DNA of 39,985 nt from Chloroflexota bacterium (GTDB lineage Bacteria > Chloroflexota > Anaerolineae > Promineifilales > Promineifilaceae), in the NCBI GenBank assembly GCA_022616275.1, contig JAKEFB010000025.1, positions 1 to 39,985 of the forward strand, read 5' to 3'. Position 1 is the stretch's first letter. The number at the start of each line of letters is the position of its first letter. Both the position numbers and the translations under genes were made by a program. This document shows, one piece after another, positions 25,437 through 33,357 of the stretch. The notes under the pieces were generated by a model. That model saw only the letters and a program-made list of their open reading frames with translations. It ran no database searches and was not told the origin of the DNA.

Positions 25437-26345
25437 ATGCGCGTTCTTTTTCTGGGGATGTTAAGGAAGTTTTCGCTGTCGCCGCTGTTGACGCTGCTGG
25501 CAGGCGGTATCAAGGTGGTTGGCGTCATCGTGCCGGCCTCGGAGCTGGCCCAGCAGACGAAAACGGTTGTCGAACGATTGCGCCCGCCGCCAGTGCCGTC
25601 GCAGTTACCGATGGCGATCCAGAACGTGGTCGAGCTGGCCTGGCGGGCCGGCCGGCCCGTCTACGCCGTCCAGCGCCTAAACGATCCGGCCGTCCTGGAA
25701 ACGGTCCGGGCGCTGCGGCCGGACGTGGGCTGCGTGGCCTGCTTCCCCTGGCGGATTCCGGCCGCCCTGCTGGCCGCGCCGCCCCTGGGTTTTCTCAACC
25801 TGCACCCGTCGCTCCTGCCGGCCTATCGCGGCCCGGCCCCGTTGTTCTGGATTTTCCGTCACGGCGATCAGGCGGCCGCCGGGGTAACGGTCCATTTCAT
25901 GGACGAAGGGCTGGACAGCGGCGACATCGCCGCCCAGGCTCCCGTTACGCTGCCGGACGGCTTTTCCGGAGCGGCCGCCGACGAGGTGTGCGCTGAGGCC
26001 GGCGGCCGGTTGCTGGCCGAGGTCATTGAGAAGCTGGCGGCCGGAGCGCTCGTTCGCCGGCCGCAGCCACCGGGCGGCAGCTATTACCCCTGGCCAACGC
26101 CGGCCGACTTTACCCTGTCTACGGAGTGGCCGGCCCGACGGGCCTTTAACTTTATGCGCGGCACTGTTGAGTGGGGGCAGCCCTACAGGGTGACTGTGGC
26201 CGGTGAAGAAATAGCCCTGGCCTCGGCCGTCGCCTTCGACCCAGCAACCACCCTGCCAGCCCCGGCCGTCCCGCTAGACGACACCATCCGCCTCCAATTC
26301 ACCCCCGGCGTCCTGGAAGCAACCTCCACAGATTTCACAGATTAA
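25437..26345 (+). CDS. Formyltransferase-family protein (Fmt-like)
   Basis: A 302-aa protein of the formyl-tetrahydrofolate-dependent transferase fold. The active-site block NLHPSLLPAYRGPAP (Asn121, His123) and MDEGLDSGDI (156-163) are intact, and a short C-terminal domain follows. It may be a second methionyl-tRNA formyltransferase-like enzyme or one that formylates another amine, such as a sugar nucleotide; the N-terminal residues are less like true Fmt. ATG 25437 has no ribosome site because a repeat arm precedes it. The last residues (DFTD) and stop lie in a CACAGATT-type repeat. Confidence 0.8.
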   Translation: MRVLFLGMLRKFSLSPLLTLLAGGIKVVGVIVPASELAQQTKTVVERLRPPPVPSQLPMAIQNVVELAWRAGRPVYAVQRLNDPAVLETVRALRPDVGCVACFPWRIPAALLAAPPLGFLNLHPSLLPAYRGPAPLFWIFRHGDQAAAGVTVHFMDEGLDSGDIAAQAPVTLPDGFSGAAADEVCAEAGGRLLAEVIEKLAAGALVRRPQPPGGSYYPWPTPADFTLSTEWPARRAFNFMRGTVEWGQPYRVTVAGEEIALASAVAFDPATTLPAPAVPLDDTIRLQFTPGVLEATSTDFTD

Positions 26346-26418
26346 CACAGATATCAGAATGAAAATCTTTGTGTTCTCTCTGTGGACCTCTGTGCCTCCT
26401 CTGTGTGCTCTGTGTTCC
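26326..26418. repeat. CACAGATT / CTCTGTG short-repeat array between convergent genes
   Basis: CACAGATT-type units (26326-26352) are followed by their inverse, CTCTGTG-type units with 8-10 base spacing (to 26418). The array supplies the stop codon of the formyltransferase and reaches the stop of the SDR gene. Confidence 0.7.
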
Positions 26419-26420
26419 TC

Positions 26421-27362
26421 TTATAGCTCACTATAGGCCTTGCGCCGGTCGCGGCGGCGGGCCAGCTCGCTGGCGTATTCCCGACCCAGTTCGCCGACGT
26501 GCGCTCTGGCCCAGTCGGTGAGACGGGTCTGGCCGGCCGGGGGCGAGTTGGTAACCAGCAGGTCGGCCATCAACCCCTCAATTTCGTCACGGGTAATCAG
26601 CACGTCGCCCACCAGCCGGCCGACGACAGAGCCAACCAGGTAGCCGATGGCTGGCGGGATGGAGAGGATCGGCCGGGGCTTGCCGATAATCTCGCCAATC
26701 GTTTTGACTAACTCACGATAGGTAAACGTCTCCGGGCCAATAGCGTCTATGATCACGTTGTCACGGCGTCGGCCTTGCTCCACCGCCAGTTGGGCCAGGT
26801 CATCCACGTAAATAGGCTGGAGGCAGTATTGCCCGCTGCCAAAGACGCCAAAGACGGGGAAACGGCGCAGAAACCAGGCGATGTTGTTGATGAGGATGTC
26901 CTCCTGGCCAAACAAGACCGCCGGCCGGAGGATGGCGTAGGACAGCCCCGATTCGCGCAATGCCCGCTCCAGCCGGGCCTTGCCGCTGAAATATTCCAGG
27001 GGGGAATCCTCCGAGGGGTTGGTGATGCTGACGTGAATGACCCGTTCCACCCCGGCCTTTTGGGCTGCCTCGAAGAGGATCAACGTGTTAGCGACGGCGT
27101 CGGCGAAGACAAAGCTCTTGTAGTTGAAGCGCACCCAGTAGGTGTTATAGAGCGCCGTTGCGCCTCGCAACGACTCGACCAGTTTCTCCGGCGCGTCGAA
27201 GTTGAACGGATGGGTCTCCACCCGGCCGCCAAATGGGTTGGCCCGGTTGGGCGAGTTGGTGATGGTGCGGACCTGCTGGCCGTCGGCCAGCAGGCGTTCG
27301 GCGATGTACTTGCCGGAATAACCAAAAGCGCCGGTGACGACATGAAGTTCGGGTTGGGCCAT
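26421..27362 (-). CDS. NAD(P)-binding SDR, NDUFA9/NmrA-like
   Basis: A 313-aa atypical short-chain dehydrogenase. The Rossmann motif GAFGYSG (11-17) binds the dinucleotide, Tyr124 and Lys128 (YFSGK) form a YxxxK pair, and YAILRP and QPIYVDDLAQLAVE are typical of the NDUFA9-like/NmrA-like branch. Such proteins often serve as redox sensors or chaperone-like subunits more than as classical enzymes; the partner is unknown. AGGAGG lies 11 bases before ATG 27362. It is downstream of valS on the same strand but separated by a strong hairpin. Confidence 0.82.
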   Translation of the reverse strand: MAQPELHVVTGAFGYSGKYIAERLLADGQQVRTITNSPNRANPFGGRVETHPFNFDAPEKLVESLRGATALYNTYWVRFNYKSFVFADAVANTLILFEAAQKAGVERVIHVSITNPSEDSPLEYFSGKARLERALRESGLSYAILRPAVLFGQEDILINNIAWFLRRFPVFGVFGSGQYCLQPIYVDDLAQLAVEQGRRRDNVIIDAIGPETFTYRELVKTIGEIIGKPRPILSIPPAIGYLVGSVVGRLVGDVLITRDEIEGLMADLLVTNSPPAGQTRLTDWARAHVGELGREYASELARRRDRRKAYSEL

Positions 27363-27420
27363 GCTGGTGAATCCTCCTGGCCGTTAATGTTACCCGATAT
27401 TGCCGGCCGGCGCATCGGCT

Positions 27421-27490
27421 AAACGCCGCAGGTCTCGGTAAACCCCGCAGGTCGGGGCACAAAGTGTGCCCTCACAGACCTGCGGGGTTT
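27421..27490. repeat. REP-like CCGCAGGTC repeat with nested hairpin (likely valS terminator)
   Basis: AAACCCCGCAGGTC (27440-27453) and its perfect inverse (27477-27490) enclose a second perfect stem GGGCACA-AAG-TGTGCCC (27455-27471). A degenerate direct copy lies at 27421-27434. The right arm encodes the last residues of ValS and the hairpin probably ends its transcript, though no long U-tract follows. Confidence 0.75.
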
Positions 27491-29943
27491 GGGGTTATGG
27501 CCACCGTTACCAGGCCATCGGCGGCAATGACGGCCAGGCCATCGTCAAGTTGTTGGCCGATGCTCACTTCGCGGGCGCGGGTGACGCTGATGATGTCCGC
27601 CTCGGCCGCTTGCAGTTGGGCAGCCAGGCCCGGTTCGGCCGTAGCCAGATGTAGCCGGTCGAGTTCCGCTCCCAGGGAGAGGTTGACCGTGCTCTTGTAG
27701 CGGCGCACAGCCGTGGCTATCTGGACCAGCGCGTCGCCGGCCGCTTCGGCCGCTTCGTTCAGCAGCGCCGGGTCGGCCGCCGGCCAGCGCGAGCGGTGAA
27801 TGGAGTCGTCACCGTCGCCGGCGGCGAAAAGCCCCCGGTAAATCTCCTCGGTGATATAGGGCAGGAAAGGCGCGAACAGCTTCAGTGTGGCCAGCAGCAC
27901 GTGGTAGAGGGCGTAGCGCGCGCCTTCGTGGGCCGGCTCTTGCTCGTCGTAGAGTCGCTTTTTGGCCATTTCCAGGTAATTGTCGGCCAGGTCGGTCCAG
28001 AAGAAGACCTCGGTCTCGCTCTTGGCGGTGGCGTAGTCGTAGTTGTGGAACAGTTCCGTCACCCGGCCGATGAGCCTTTGGGTGCGGGACAGGATCCAGC
28101 GGTCGGCAGGAGCGAGCGAAGCGGCGATTATGCCGCTTGTGGGCGGTGCGTACCCTTCCAGGAAGCGCTGGCCGAACCGGGCCACGTTCCACAGCTTATT
28201 GACCAGCTTGGCCCCGGCCTGAATTTTCTCCTCGCTGATAACGGCATCCCTGCCAAAGCCGGTGCTGGCCGCCCAATAGCGGACGGCGTCGGCCGAATAT
28301 TGCTCGATCATTTCCAACGGGGCGACGGGGCCACCGCCCCGGCTCTTGCTGATCTTGCCCGTACCTTGGGGGGCCAGCCCCCAGCCGGAGATGGCCACCT
28401 CGCGCCAGGGCAACTGGCCGAAGTGGTAGTGGGCCTTGGCGATGCTGTAGAAGGCCCAGGTGCGAATAATCTCGTGGGCCTGCGGCCGCAGCGTAACCGG
28501 CTGGAACGGCTGGCCGTCGAAGCCGCTCTGGCCCAGCCAGCGGCCGACCAATTGGGGGGTGATGGACGAGGTAGCCCAGGTGTCCATGACGTCCATTTCC
28601 GGCGTAAATGACGTGTTGCCACAGCGGCAGGGCCGGCCGGGTGACCGCTCGCTAGGGTCTACCGGCAACTCCTCTGGGCTGGCCACGGTTATCTCGCCGC
28701 AGTTGTCACAGTACCAGACCGGGAAGGTCACGCCAAAGTAGCGCTGGCGAGAGATGCACCAGTCCCAACTCAGGTTCTCCACCCATTGGCGGTAGCGGGC
28801 TTTCATGTGCTCTGGATGCCAGATCACCTGCTCGCCAGCGGCCAGGAATTGCTCCTTGGCGGCCAGCACGCGCACGAACCACTGGCTGGTGATGATGTAT
28901 TCCACTGGCGTGTCGCACCGCTCGTGGACGCGCACCGATTGGGCCGTGGCCTGCCGGCCGAGAATGAGACCCTGGTCGGCCAGGAGTTCTTTGACGCGCT
29001 GGCGGGCCTCCGGGATGGGCAGGCCGGCCAACGGGCCGGCGGCCGGGGCCATCCGGCCGTCACGGCCGATGGCTTCCACCAGGGCCAGGTTATGGGTAAA
29101 CCACCAGGCCACGTCGGTCTGATCGCCAAAGGTGCAACACATGACTGCGCCGCTGCCCTTTTCCGGGTCGGCCTGGGGGTCGGCCAGCACGGGCACGGCG
29201 TGGCCAAAAAGGGGCACGGTGGCTCGCCGGCCGGCCAGCCCCTGGAAGCGGGGATCGGCCGGATGAACGAAGATGGCCACGCAGGCCGGCAACAGTTCCG
29301 GCCGGGTGGTGGCAATGGGCAGCGTTGTCCCGTCGTCCAGGCCAAAGGCCAGGGTTACGTATTCACTGTCCCGGTCCAGGTCTTCCAGCTCGGCCTGGGC
29401 GATAGCTGTCCTACATTCCGGGCACCAGATGGTCGGCGCCTGTTGGCGGTAGGCCAGCCCCTGGTGATAAAGGTCCAGGAAGGACAGTTGCGAGAGGCGC
29501 CGCGCCTGGTCGTCAATGGTCCGGTAGGTGTACCGCCAGTCAATGGACAGCCCCAGCCGCTGCCAGAGAGCCTGGTACTCTTTTTCGGCTTCGTCGCTGA
29601 CCTGCAGGCATTTTTCGATGAATGCCTGCCGGCCGATTTCTGTAGCTCGAACGTTCAGCCACCGTTCCACCAGCCGCTCGGTGGGCAGGCCGTTGTCGTC
29701 GTAGCCCATCGGGTAAAGGACGTTGCGGCCGTTCATCCGCCAGAAGCGGGCCATGAAGTCGGTGTGGCTGTAGGAATAGACGTGCCCCAGGTGCAGGTGG
29801 CCGGACACCGTTGGCGGGGGGGTATCAATGACGTACCGGGGCGCGCCGTCACCGGCGGCAAAGTGATACGTGCCGGCCGCCTGCCAGTGGGCCTGGAGCT
29901 GGGGCTCGGCCGTTTGGGGGTTGTAGCGCTTGGCGAGACTCAT
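27472..29943 (-). CDS. valS: Valyl-tRNA synthetase
   Basis: An 823-aa class I synthetase that charges tRNA-Val. HLGH (51-54, in PPPTVSGHLHLGHV) is the HIGH motif and KISKS (near 530, in GTGKISKSRG) the KMSKS motif. Zn-ribbon-like CPEC and CDNC...CRCG pairs are visible, and an editing domain lies between. The PPPTVSG and DDNGLPTER wording fits the archaeal/Rickettsia-like ValS type. The protein ends without the long C-terminal coiled-coil arm of E. coli ValS (951 aa). AAGGAG precedes ATG 29943. A T-box leader controls it. The final NPAGL is encoded by a repeat arm. Confidence 0.95.
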   Translation of the reverse strand: MSLAKRYNPQTAEPQLQAHWQAAGTYHFAAGDGAPRYVIDTPPPTVSGHLHLGHVYSYSHTDFMARFWRMNGRNVLYPMGYDDNGLPTERLVERWLNVRATEIGRQAFIEKCLQVSDEAEKEYQALWQRLGLSIDWRYTYRTIDDQARRLSQLSFLDLYHQGLAYRQQAPTIWCPECRTAIAQAELEDLDRDSEYVTLAFGLDDGTTLPIATTRPELLPACVAIFVHPADPRFQGLAGRRATVPLFGHAVPVLADPQADPEKGSGAVMCCTFGDQTDVAWWFTHNLALVEAIGRDGRMAPAAGPLAGLPIPEARQRVKELLADQGLILGRQATAQSVRVHERCDTPVEYIITSQWFVRVLAAKEQFLAAGEQVIWHPEHMKARYRQWVENLSWDWCISRQRYFGVTFPVWYCDNCGEITVASPEELPVDPSERSPGRPCRCGNTSFTPEMDVMDTWATSSITPQLVGRWLGQSGFDGQPFQPVTLRPQAHEIIRTWAFYSIAKAHYHFGQLPWREVAISGWGLAPQGTGKISKSRGGGPVAPLEMIEQYSADAVRYWAASTGFGRDAVISEEKIQAGAKLVNKLWNVARFGQRFLEGYAPPTSGIIAASLAPADRWILSRTQRLIGRVTELFHNYDYATAKSETEVFFWTDLADNYLEMAKKRLYDEQEPAHEGARYALYHVLLATLKLFAPFLPYITEEIYRGLFAAGDGDDSIHRSRWPAADPALLNEAAEAAGDALVQIATAVRRYKSTVNLSLGAELDRLHLATAEPGLAAQLQAAEADIISVTRAREVSIGQQLDDGLAVIAADGLVTVAITPNPAGL

Positions 29944-29954
29944 ATTACTCTCCT

Positions 29955-29991
29955 TTGTGAACGATGGACATCTGTTGTCCGTCGTTCACAA
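29955..29991 (-). other. Stem-loop between T-box terminator and valS ribosome site
   Basis: Arms 29955-29970 and 29976-29991 pair at 15 of 16 positions around a five-base loop. The stem is built of GTCCGTC-like units and ends directly beside the AAAGGAG ribosome site. It could shape translation or protect the processed 5' end. Confidence 0.6.
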
Positions 29992-29993
29992 AC

Positions 29994-30030
29994 AAAAAAC
30001 CCTTTCGTCCTGTCTGAGGACGAAAGGGTT
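29994..30030 (-). terminator. T-box terminator hairpin
   Basis: AACCCTTTCGTCC pairs perfectly with GGACGAAAGGGTT around loop TCAGACA, followed by six T on the minus strand. Confidence 0.9.
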
Positions 30031-30145
30031 CTCCTTCCGTGGTACCACCTCGATTCGCCGGGTGTTGCCACCCCGGCGCGCTCGTGACCCCGACGAACAT
30101 CGGGGCCTGGCGATAACGGGCCTGCCCGTGCCGGTCTACTCTCAG

Positions 30146-30179
30146 AGGTGACGGTCACTTGCGCAAGTGACCGTCACCT
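30146..30179. repeat. Perfect 34-bp palindrome inside the T-box leader
   Basis: AGGTGACGGTCACTTGC is followed at once by its exact reverse complement. The half-site itself contains the shorter palindrome TGACGGTCA-like sequence. It would form a long hairpin at the place of the usual Stem II. Confidence 0.9.
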
Positions 30180-30322
30180 GGCGATTTCTTCGGCAATCAA
30201 TCCGGGCGACGTTCGGCGGCTGGCCGCTGAGGGGGCTTTCAGCCGGTGGCCACTCCGTCTCTGGCAGCGCCGCGGCCGCTTACTCCTCCCGGTTTATTTT
30301 CACTATGCAGTTGTCACTTCAC

Positions 30323-30350
30323 ATTATAAGCAGCAGCATCCGGTTGTCAA
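30323..30350 (-). promoter_or_regulatory. valS promoter
   Basis: TTGACA (30350-30345), 16-base spacer, TATAAT (30328-30323) on the minus strand, both hexamers perfect. Transcription should begin near 30316, giving a leader of about 370 bases. Confidence 0.85.
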
Positions 30351-30361
30351 GCAACTTGGTG

Positions 30362-30483
30362 TATAATATACGCCATGCCAGTGAGTGGCCGCCAGTGGAC
30401 GGCCAACAGAGGAAGGTAGATTGTGACTCTCAAATCGAACGGTGGATGTGCGCCCTGGGCGGGGTGTACCGTCGCCCTTTTTT
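30362..30483 (+). ncRNA. Candidate small RNA with its own -10 and terminator
   Basis: A perfect TATAAT (30362-30367) on the plus strand is followed about 110 bases later by a GC stem (GGGCG 30457-30461, CGCCC 30473-30477) and T6 (30478-30483), the form of a rho-independent terminator. Between them lies TGGCCG-N8-CGGCCA (about 30386-30405), another stable hairpin. There is no convincing -35 and no coding frame that looks conserved. I recognise no known RNA family. Confidence 0.35.
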
Positions 30484-30500
30484 GGAACGGATTTTTATTT

Positions 30501-30520
30501 CTGTGTCGCTGAAGACACAG
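30501..30520. other. Small perfect hairpin CTGTGTC / GACACAG
   Basis: A 7-bp perfect inverted repeat with a six-base loop, between the candidate small RNA and the ATPase gene. Its role is unknown. Confidence 0.5.
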
Positions 30521-30538
30521 CCCGGCTGGAGCGGTTGA

Positions 30539-30587
30539 AAGCTCTTGGCCATTAAAGCGTCTCAAACGCTTTAATGGCCGAGAGCTT
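30539..30587. terminator. Long palindrome at the 3' end of the AAA ATPase gene
   Basis: Arms of 21 bp (30539-30559, 30567-30587) match at 20 positions around loop TCTCAAA. The arm on the gene side encodes its last residues (SAIKAFETL region) and the stop lies in the other arm. It could end transcription from either side, though U-tracts are weak. Confidence 0.5.
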
Positions 30588-31223
30588 AATCTCTCCTCTC
30601 CCTGGGAGCTGCTGAAAAAACTCGTACAGGAAACGCTCGATGGCCCGTAAGTTGCCGCTGCACTGCTGCCACAAGTAGTCAACGGCCTCGGCCGTAAAGG
30701 TGATAGGGGGTGGGCTTTCCAGGGCAAAATAGGCCAGCCGGCGCTCCAAGATGGCTTGCAGGTGGGCTGGGGGAGCCGCATCCAGATAAATGGTGGTCAA
30801 GGGGAGGTTGCGCTGCTCAAAAAGGGGAGCCAGGTCCTGATGGCTGCTGAAAATCAACTGGAGGCCCTGTTGAGCGGCGGCCAACAACCGCCGGCGTTCC
30901 CCAGGGCGTAATCGCTGGGCCTCGTCCAGGGCAAAGCTGGCCAGCGCTGCCAGGGTGGTGGTGAATCGCTCCTGCCCTTCGGGAAGGTACTCGTAAGCCA
31001 CACGCCGGCCGGCTTGCCGGAAGTGGCCGGCCAGGGCCAGCAGGGTCGTGGTCTTGCCCCGGCCGGTCTCTCCCCGAAGCTGCAGGTGAACGAACCCCTG
31101 GGCCAGGGCTGGTTGTACAGAGTCCGGCAGCACGGCGACGGCCGCCCATTCCTCGTCGTCCAACGCGCGAAAGGGATTGCTGCGGAAGCCCAGGTCGTGA
31201 AAGGGAAAATAGGTCGTAGACAC
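30552..31223 (-). CDS. AAA ATPase (ExeA/TniB-like)
   Basis: A 223-aa P-loop ATPase. Walker A is GETGRGKTT (51-59), Walker B FALDEAQ (Asp100, Glu101), followed by FSSHQDL as a sensor-1-like strand and a C-terminal helical lid. The opening FHDLGFRSNPFRALDD resembles the start of ExeA-type ATPases. I chose GTG 31223 for that reason; a TTG at 31277 would add 18 residues. No membrane or partner domain is seen and no transposase or secretion gene is near, so its task is unknown. It is divergent from the dioxygenase gene. Confidence 0.7.
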   Translation of the reverse strand: MSTTYFPFHDLGFRSNPFRALDDEEWAAVAVLPDSVQPALAQGFVHLQLRGETGRGKTTTLLALAGHFRQAGRRVAYEYLPEGQERFTTTLAALASFALDEAQRLRPGERRRLLAAAQQGLQLIFSSHQDLAPLFEQRNLPLTTIYLDAAPPAHLQAILERRLAYFALESPPPITFTAEAVDYLWQQCSGNLRAIERFLYEFFQQLPGRGEIKLSAIKAFETL

Positions 31224-31314
31224 CAATTCGCTTTCGATTCTCCGGAAAGTGCGGCGATTTGGCAAATCGCCCCACAACTGATAACTTTTCGGATGTTATT
31301 GGAGGTTAAAGACG

Positions 31315-31983
31315 ATGGAAAACCAAGAGAAAACCACTGTCAACCGTCGCGAGTTTCTGCACGCTTTCCTGGCCGCGGCCGTCACCTACACCCTGGCCGC
31401 GTGTGGCCGGAGGCCGGCCGGCGACACGACTCCGGCAGCGACGGCCGGAGCGACCACCGCGGCGCTGCCTTCCCAGGCGCAGCAGTTGGCGCCAACCCCA
31501 GCCTGTGGCGACGACGACGATGTGACGCCGCAGCAGACAGAAGGCCCTTTTTATACACCTGATACCCCGGAGCGCACGTCGCTGCTTGAGCCGGGCCTGG
31601 CCGGGACCAGTCTGCTTGTCAGCGGCGCCGTCTTGACAACCGGCTGCCAGCCGGTTGCCGGGGCGCTGCTGGACTTCTGGCATTGCGACGACAACGGCGA
31701 ATACGATAACGTTGGCTATAAGCTGCGCGGCCACCAGTTTGCCGACGACGCCGGGCGCTATACCCTGGAAACGATCCAGCCCGGGTTATACCCCGGCCGG
31801 ACGCGCCACATCCACGTCAAGGTCCAGGCCCCTAACCAGCCGGTCCTCACCACCCAACTGTATTTCCCCGGCGAGCCGGGCAACGCCAACGACGGCATTT
31901 TCCATCCCGACCTGGTTATGGATGTGCAGGAGACGGCCGGCGGCCGCGAGGCGACCTTTAATTTCGTGCTAGACATCGCCTAG
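31315..31983 (+). CDS. Lipoprotein-type intradiol ring-cleavage dioxygenase
   Basis: A 222-aa protein of the protocatechuate 3,4-/catechol 1,2-dioxygenase superfamily, which opens catechol rings between the hydroxyls with Fe(III). The expected iron ligands are present: Tyr130 (NGEYDN), Tyr159 (GLYPGR), His165 and His167 (RHIHVK). The N-terminus has a twin-arginine-like RREF motif and a lipobox LAAC with Cys30, so it is probably exported and lipid-anchored, followed by a Thr/Ala linker. GGAGG at 31301-31305 supports ATG 31315. It may act on phenolics outside the cell. The M23 peptidase gene follows after 18 bp. Confidence 0.85.
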   Translation: MENQEKTTVNRREFLHAFLAAAVTYTLAACGRRPAGDTTPAATAGATTAALPSQAQQLAPTPACGDDDDVTPQQTEGPFYTPDTPERTSLLEPGLAGTSLLVSGAVLTTGCQPVAGALLDFWHCDDNGEYDNVGYKLRGHQFADDAGRYTLETIQPGLYPGRTRHIHVKVQAPNQPVLTTQLYFPGEPGNANDGIFHPDLVMDVQETAGGREATFNFVLDIA

Positions 31984-32001
31984 CGCCGGGACCGGGTTTC
32001 G

Positions 32002-33306
32002 ATGCGCTTCCGCCGCTCCCTCGTCGCCGGTCTGCTTTTATTACTCTTTATACCGCTTACCTGGCTGGCCTGGCAGGCCCGGTTAGAGGGTCGCCCGGCC
32101 GAGACGCCGCCTACGCTGGTGGCGGCAGCCGCTGTTCGAGCCCCCACGCCCACGCTGGCGGCGACGGCCGCGCCCAGCCCGTTGCCCACCTTGACGCTCC
32201 AACCGGCGCAGACTCTGGAGTTGGCAACGCCAACTCGGCCGACCGACCCGCCGACCGCCACGGCGACAGCTACGACCACCCCCATCCCCGTTGACCGCAC
32301 CTGCCCGGACCCGCCGCCGCCCAAACCGGAGTACGAGCGTTATTACTTGAACGGCCAGGCCTGGCCGACACTCGATCCGGCCGCCGGCGCTCATTTCTGG
32401 ATGGCAGCGCCGCTGGCCCTGGAAGCGGGCGGCCAGGAGAATGGCGGGGAAAACGGTGAAGCGCGCGGGCCGGACCGCTTACGAATTACCGAGTGGTTCC
32501 CTTATGGTTATGACGCCAACGGCCGCTACCTGCTGCATAACGGCGTGGACGTAGCCGAGCCCCAAGGGACGCTGCTACTGGCAGTGGCCGATGGGACGGT
32601 GGTGACGGCCGGGGATGACGCCACCGCCCTCTACGGCTGGCGCTGCGACTGGTATGGCCACCTGGTGGTCATTGAGCTGGACCAGCGCTGGCGAGGGCAA
32701 CCGGTTTACGCCCTCTACGGCCACGTCCTGGGCATTGCCGTCGCGGTGGGCCAGCGGGTGACGCGCGGCCAGCCGGTGGCCGAAATTGGCCTGGGGGGCG
32801 CGGCCGTGCTGCCGCACCTCCATTTTGAAGTGCGGATTGGCACGAACGAGTTTGGCTCGACGCGCAATCCGCTGCTGTGGCTGGTCCCTAACCTGGGGCG
32901 CGGGGTGATTGCCGGCCGGCTGGTGGACCCGGAGGGCCGGCCGTGGCAAGGGGTGGTCATCAGCGCCGTCGGCCGCAGCGAAGGAACCAGCAGCCGCTCG
33001 ACCTGGACCTACCTGGACGACCCGCAGCACACCATCAAGCCAGACGAGGGCTACGCCGAGAACTTTGTCATGGGCGACGTGCCACCCGGCCGCTACCAGT
33101 TGTACGTCAGCCTGCAGGGGGTGCAGTACACGGCTGAGGTCGAGGTGAAAGCCGCCCAGGTGAGCACCATTGAAATCGTAACTGAACCATACAAGACCCC
33201 CACGCCAACCCCGCCGCCAACGGCCGGGCTTTCGCCAACGCCAACCTTGTTATTGACGCCAGATCCCTTGCCCACGTCGCCACCGTTGCCAGAGGCGGGA
33301 GGATAA
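32002..33306 (+). CDS. M23 (LytM-type) metallopeptidase with carboxypeptidase-regulatory-like domain
   Basis: A 434-aa exported protein. One N-terminal signal-anchor helix (about 6-25) leads to a long Pro/Thr/Ala linker (35-105). The LytM domain has HNGVD (179-183) with Zn ligands His179 and Asp183, YGHV (His241) and HLHFE (272-276). Residues about 295-390 form a beta-sandwich like carboxypeptidase regulatory domains (AGRLVDPEGRPWQGVVIS), and a second Pro/Thr-rich tail ends the protein. Full Zn ligands suggest an active cell-wall peptidase, if a murein substrate exists. Confidence 0.88.
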   Translation: MRFRRSLVAGLLLLLFIPLTWLAWQARLEGRPAETPPTLVAAAAVRAPTPTLAATAAPSPLPTLTLQPAQTLELATPTRPTDPPTATATATTTPIPVDRTCPDPPPPKPEYERYYLNGQAWPTLDPAAGAHFWMAAPLALEAGGQENGGENGEARGPDRLRITEWFPYGYDANGRYLLHNGVDVAEPQGTLLLAVADGTVVTAGDDATALYGWRCDWYGHLVVIELDQRWRGQPVYALYGHVLGIAVAVGQRVTRGQPVAEIGLGGAAVLPHLHFEVRIGTNEFGSTRNPLLWLVPNLGRGVIAGRLVDPEGRPWQGVVISAVGRSEGTSSRSTWTYLDDPQHTIKPDEGYAENFVMGDVPPGRYQLYVSLQGVQYTAEVEVKAAQVSTIEIVTEPYKTPTPTPPPTAGLSPTPTLLLTPDPLPTSPPLPEAGG

Positions 33307-33322
33307 GATAGTATACATCCGT

Positions 33323-33337
33323 GTCAAACTGATTGAC
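33323..33337. promoter_or_regulatory. Operator-like inverted repeat before the antitoxin gene
   Basis: GTCAA-ACTGA-TTGAC, with TATACA (33312-33317) just upstream as a possible -10. Autoregulation by the antitoxin is common in such modules. Confidence 0.35.
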
Positions 33338-33357
33338 GTGTGATCAAGGAGGTGCAA

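Larger units (their letters stand above)
29994..30316 (-). ncRNA. T-box riboswitch (tRNA-Val-sensing leader of valS)
   Basis: The T-box sequence AGGTGGTACCACGG lies at 30050-30037 and is followed by a 13-bp terminator stem (30030-29998) with a T6 tail. Upstream, a Stem I-like region has GGAGTA, AGAGACGG and GGCTGAAAGCC motifs. GAAC-GTC-GCC at 30214-30205 offers GTC (30210-30208) as the valine specifier. Uncharged tRNA-Val should favour the antiterminator and so valS expression. A perfect 34-bp palindrome sits between Stem I and the T-box. Confidence 0.85.

Noticed and set aside
28786-30087. Long plus-strand frame (433 codons) opposite valS and its T-box
   Set aside because: valS motifs on the other strand are certain and this frame also runs through the T-box terminator. 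No domain is recognisable.
30167-30538. Plus-strand frame of 123 codons across the T-box promoter region
   Set aside because: It runs through the opposite-strand riboswitch, a promoter and a terminator-like hairpin, and its product shows no domain.
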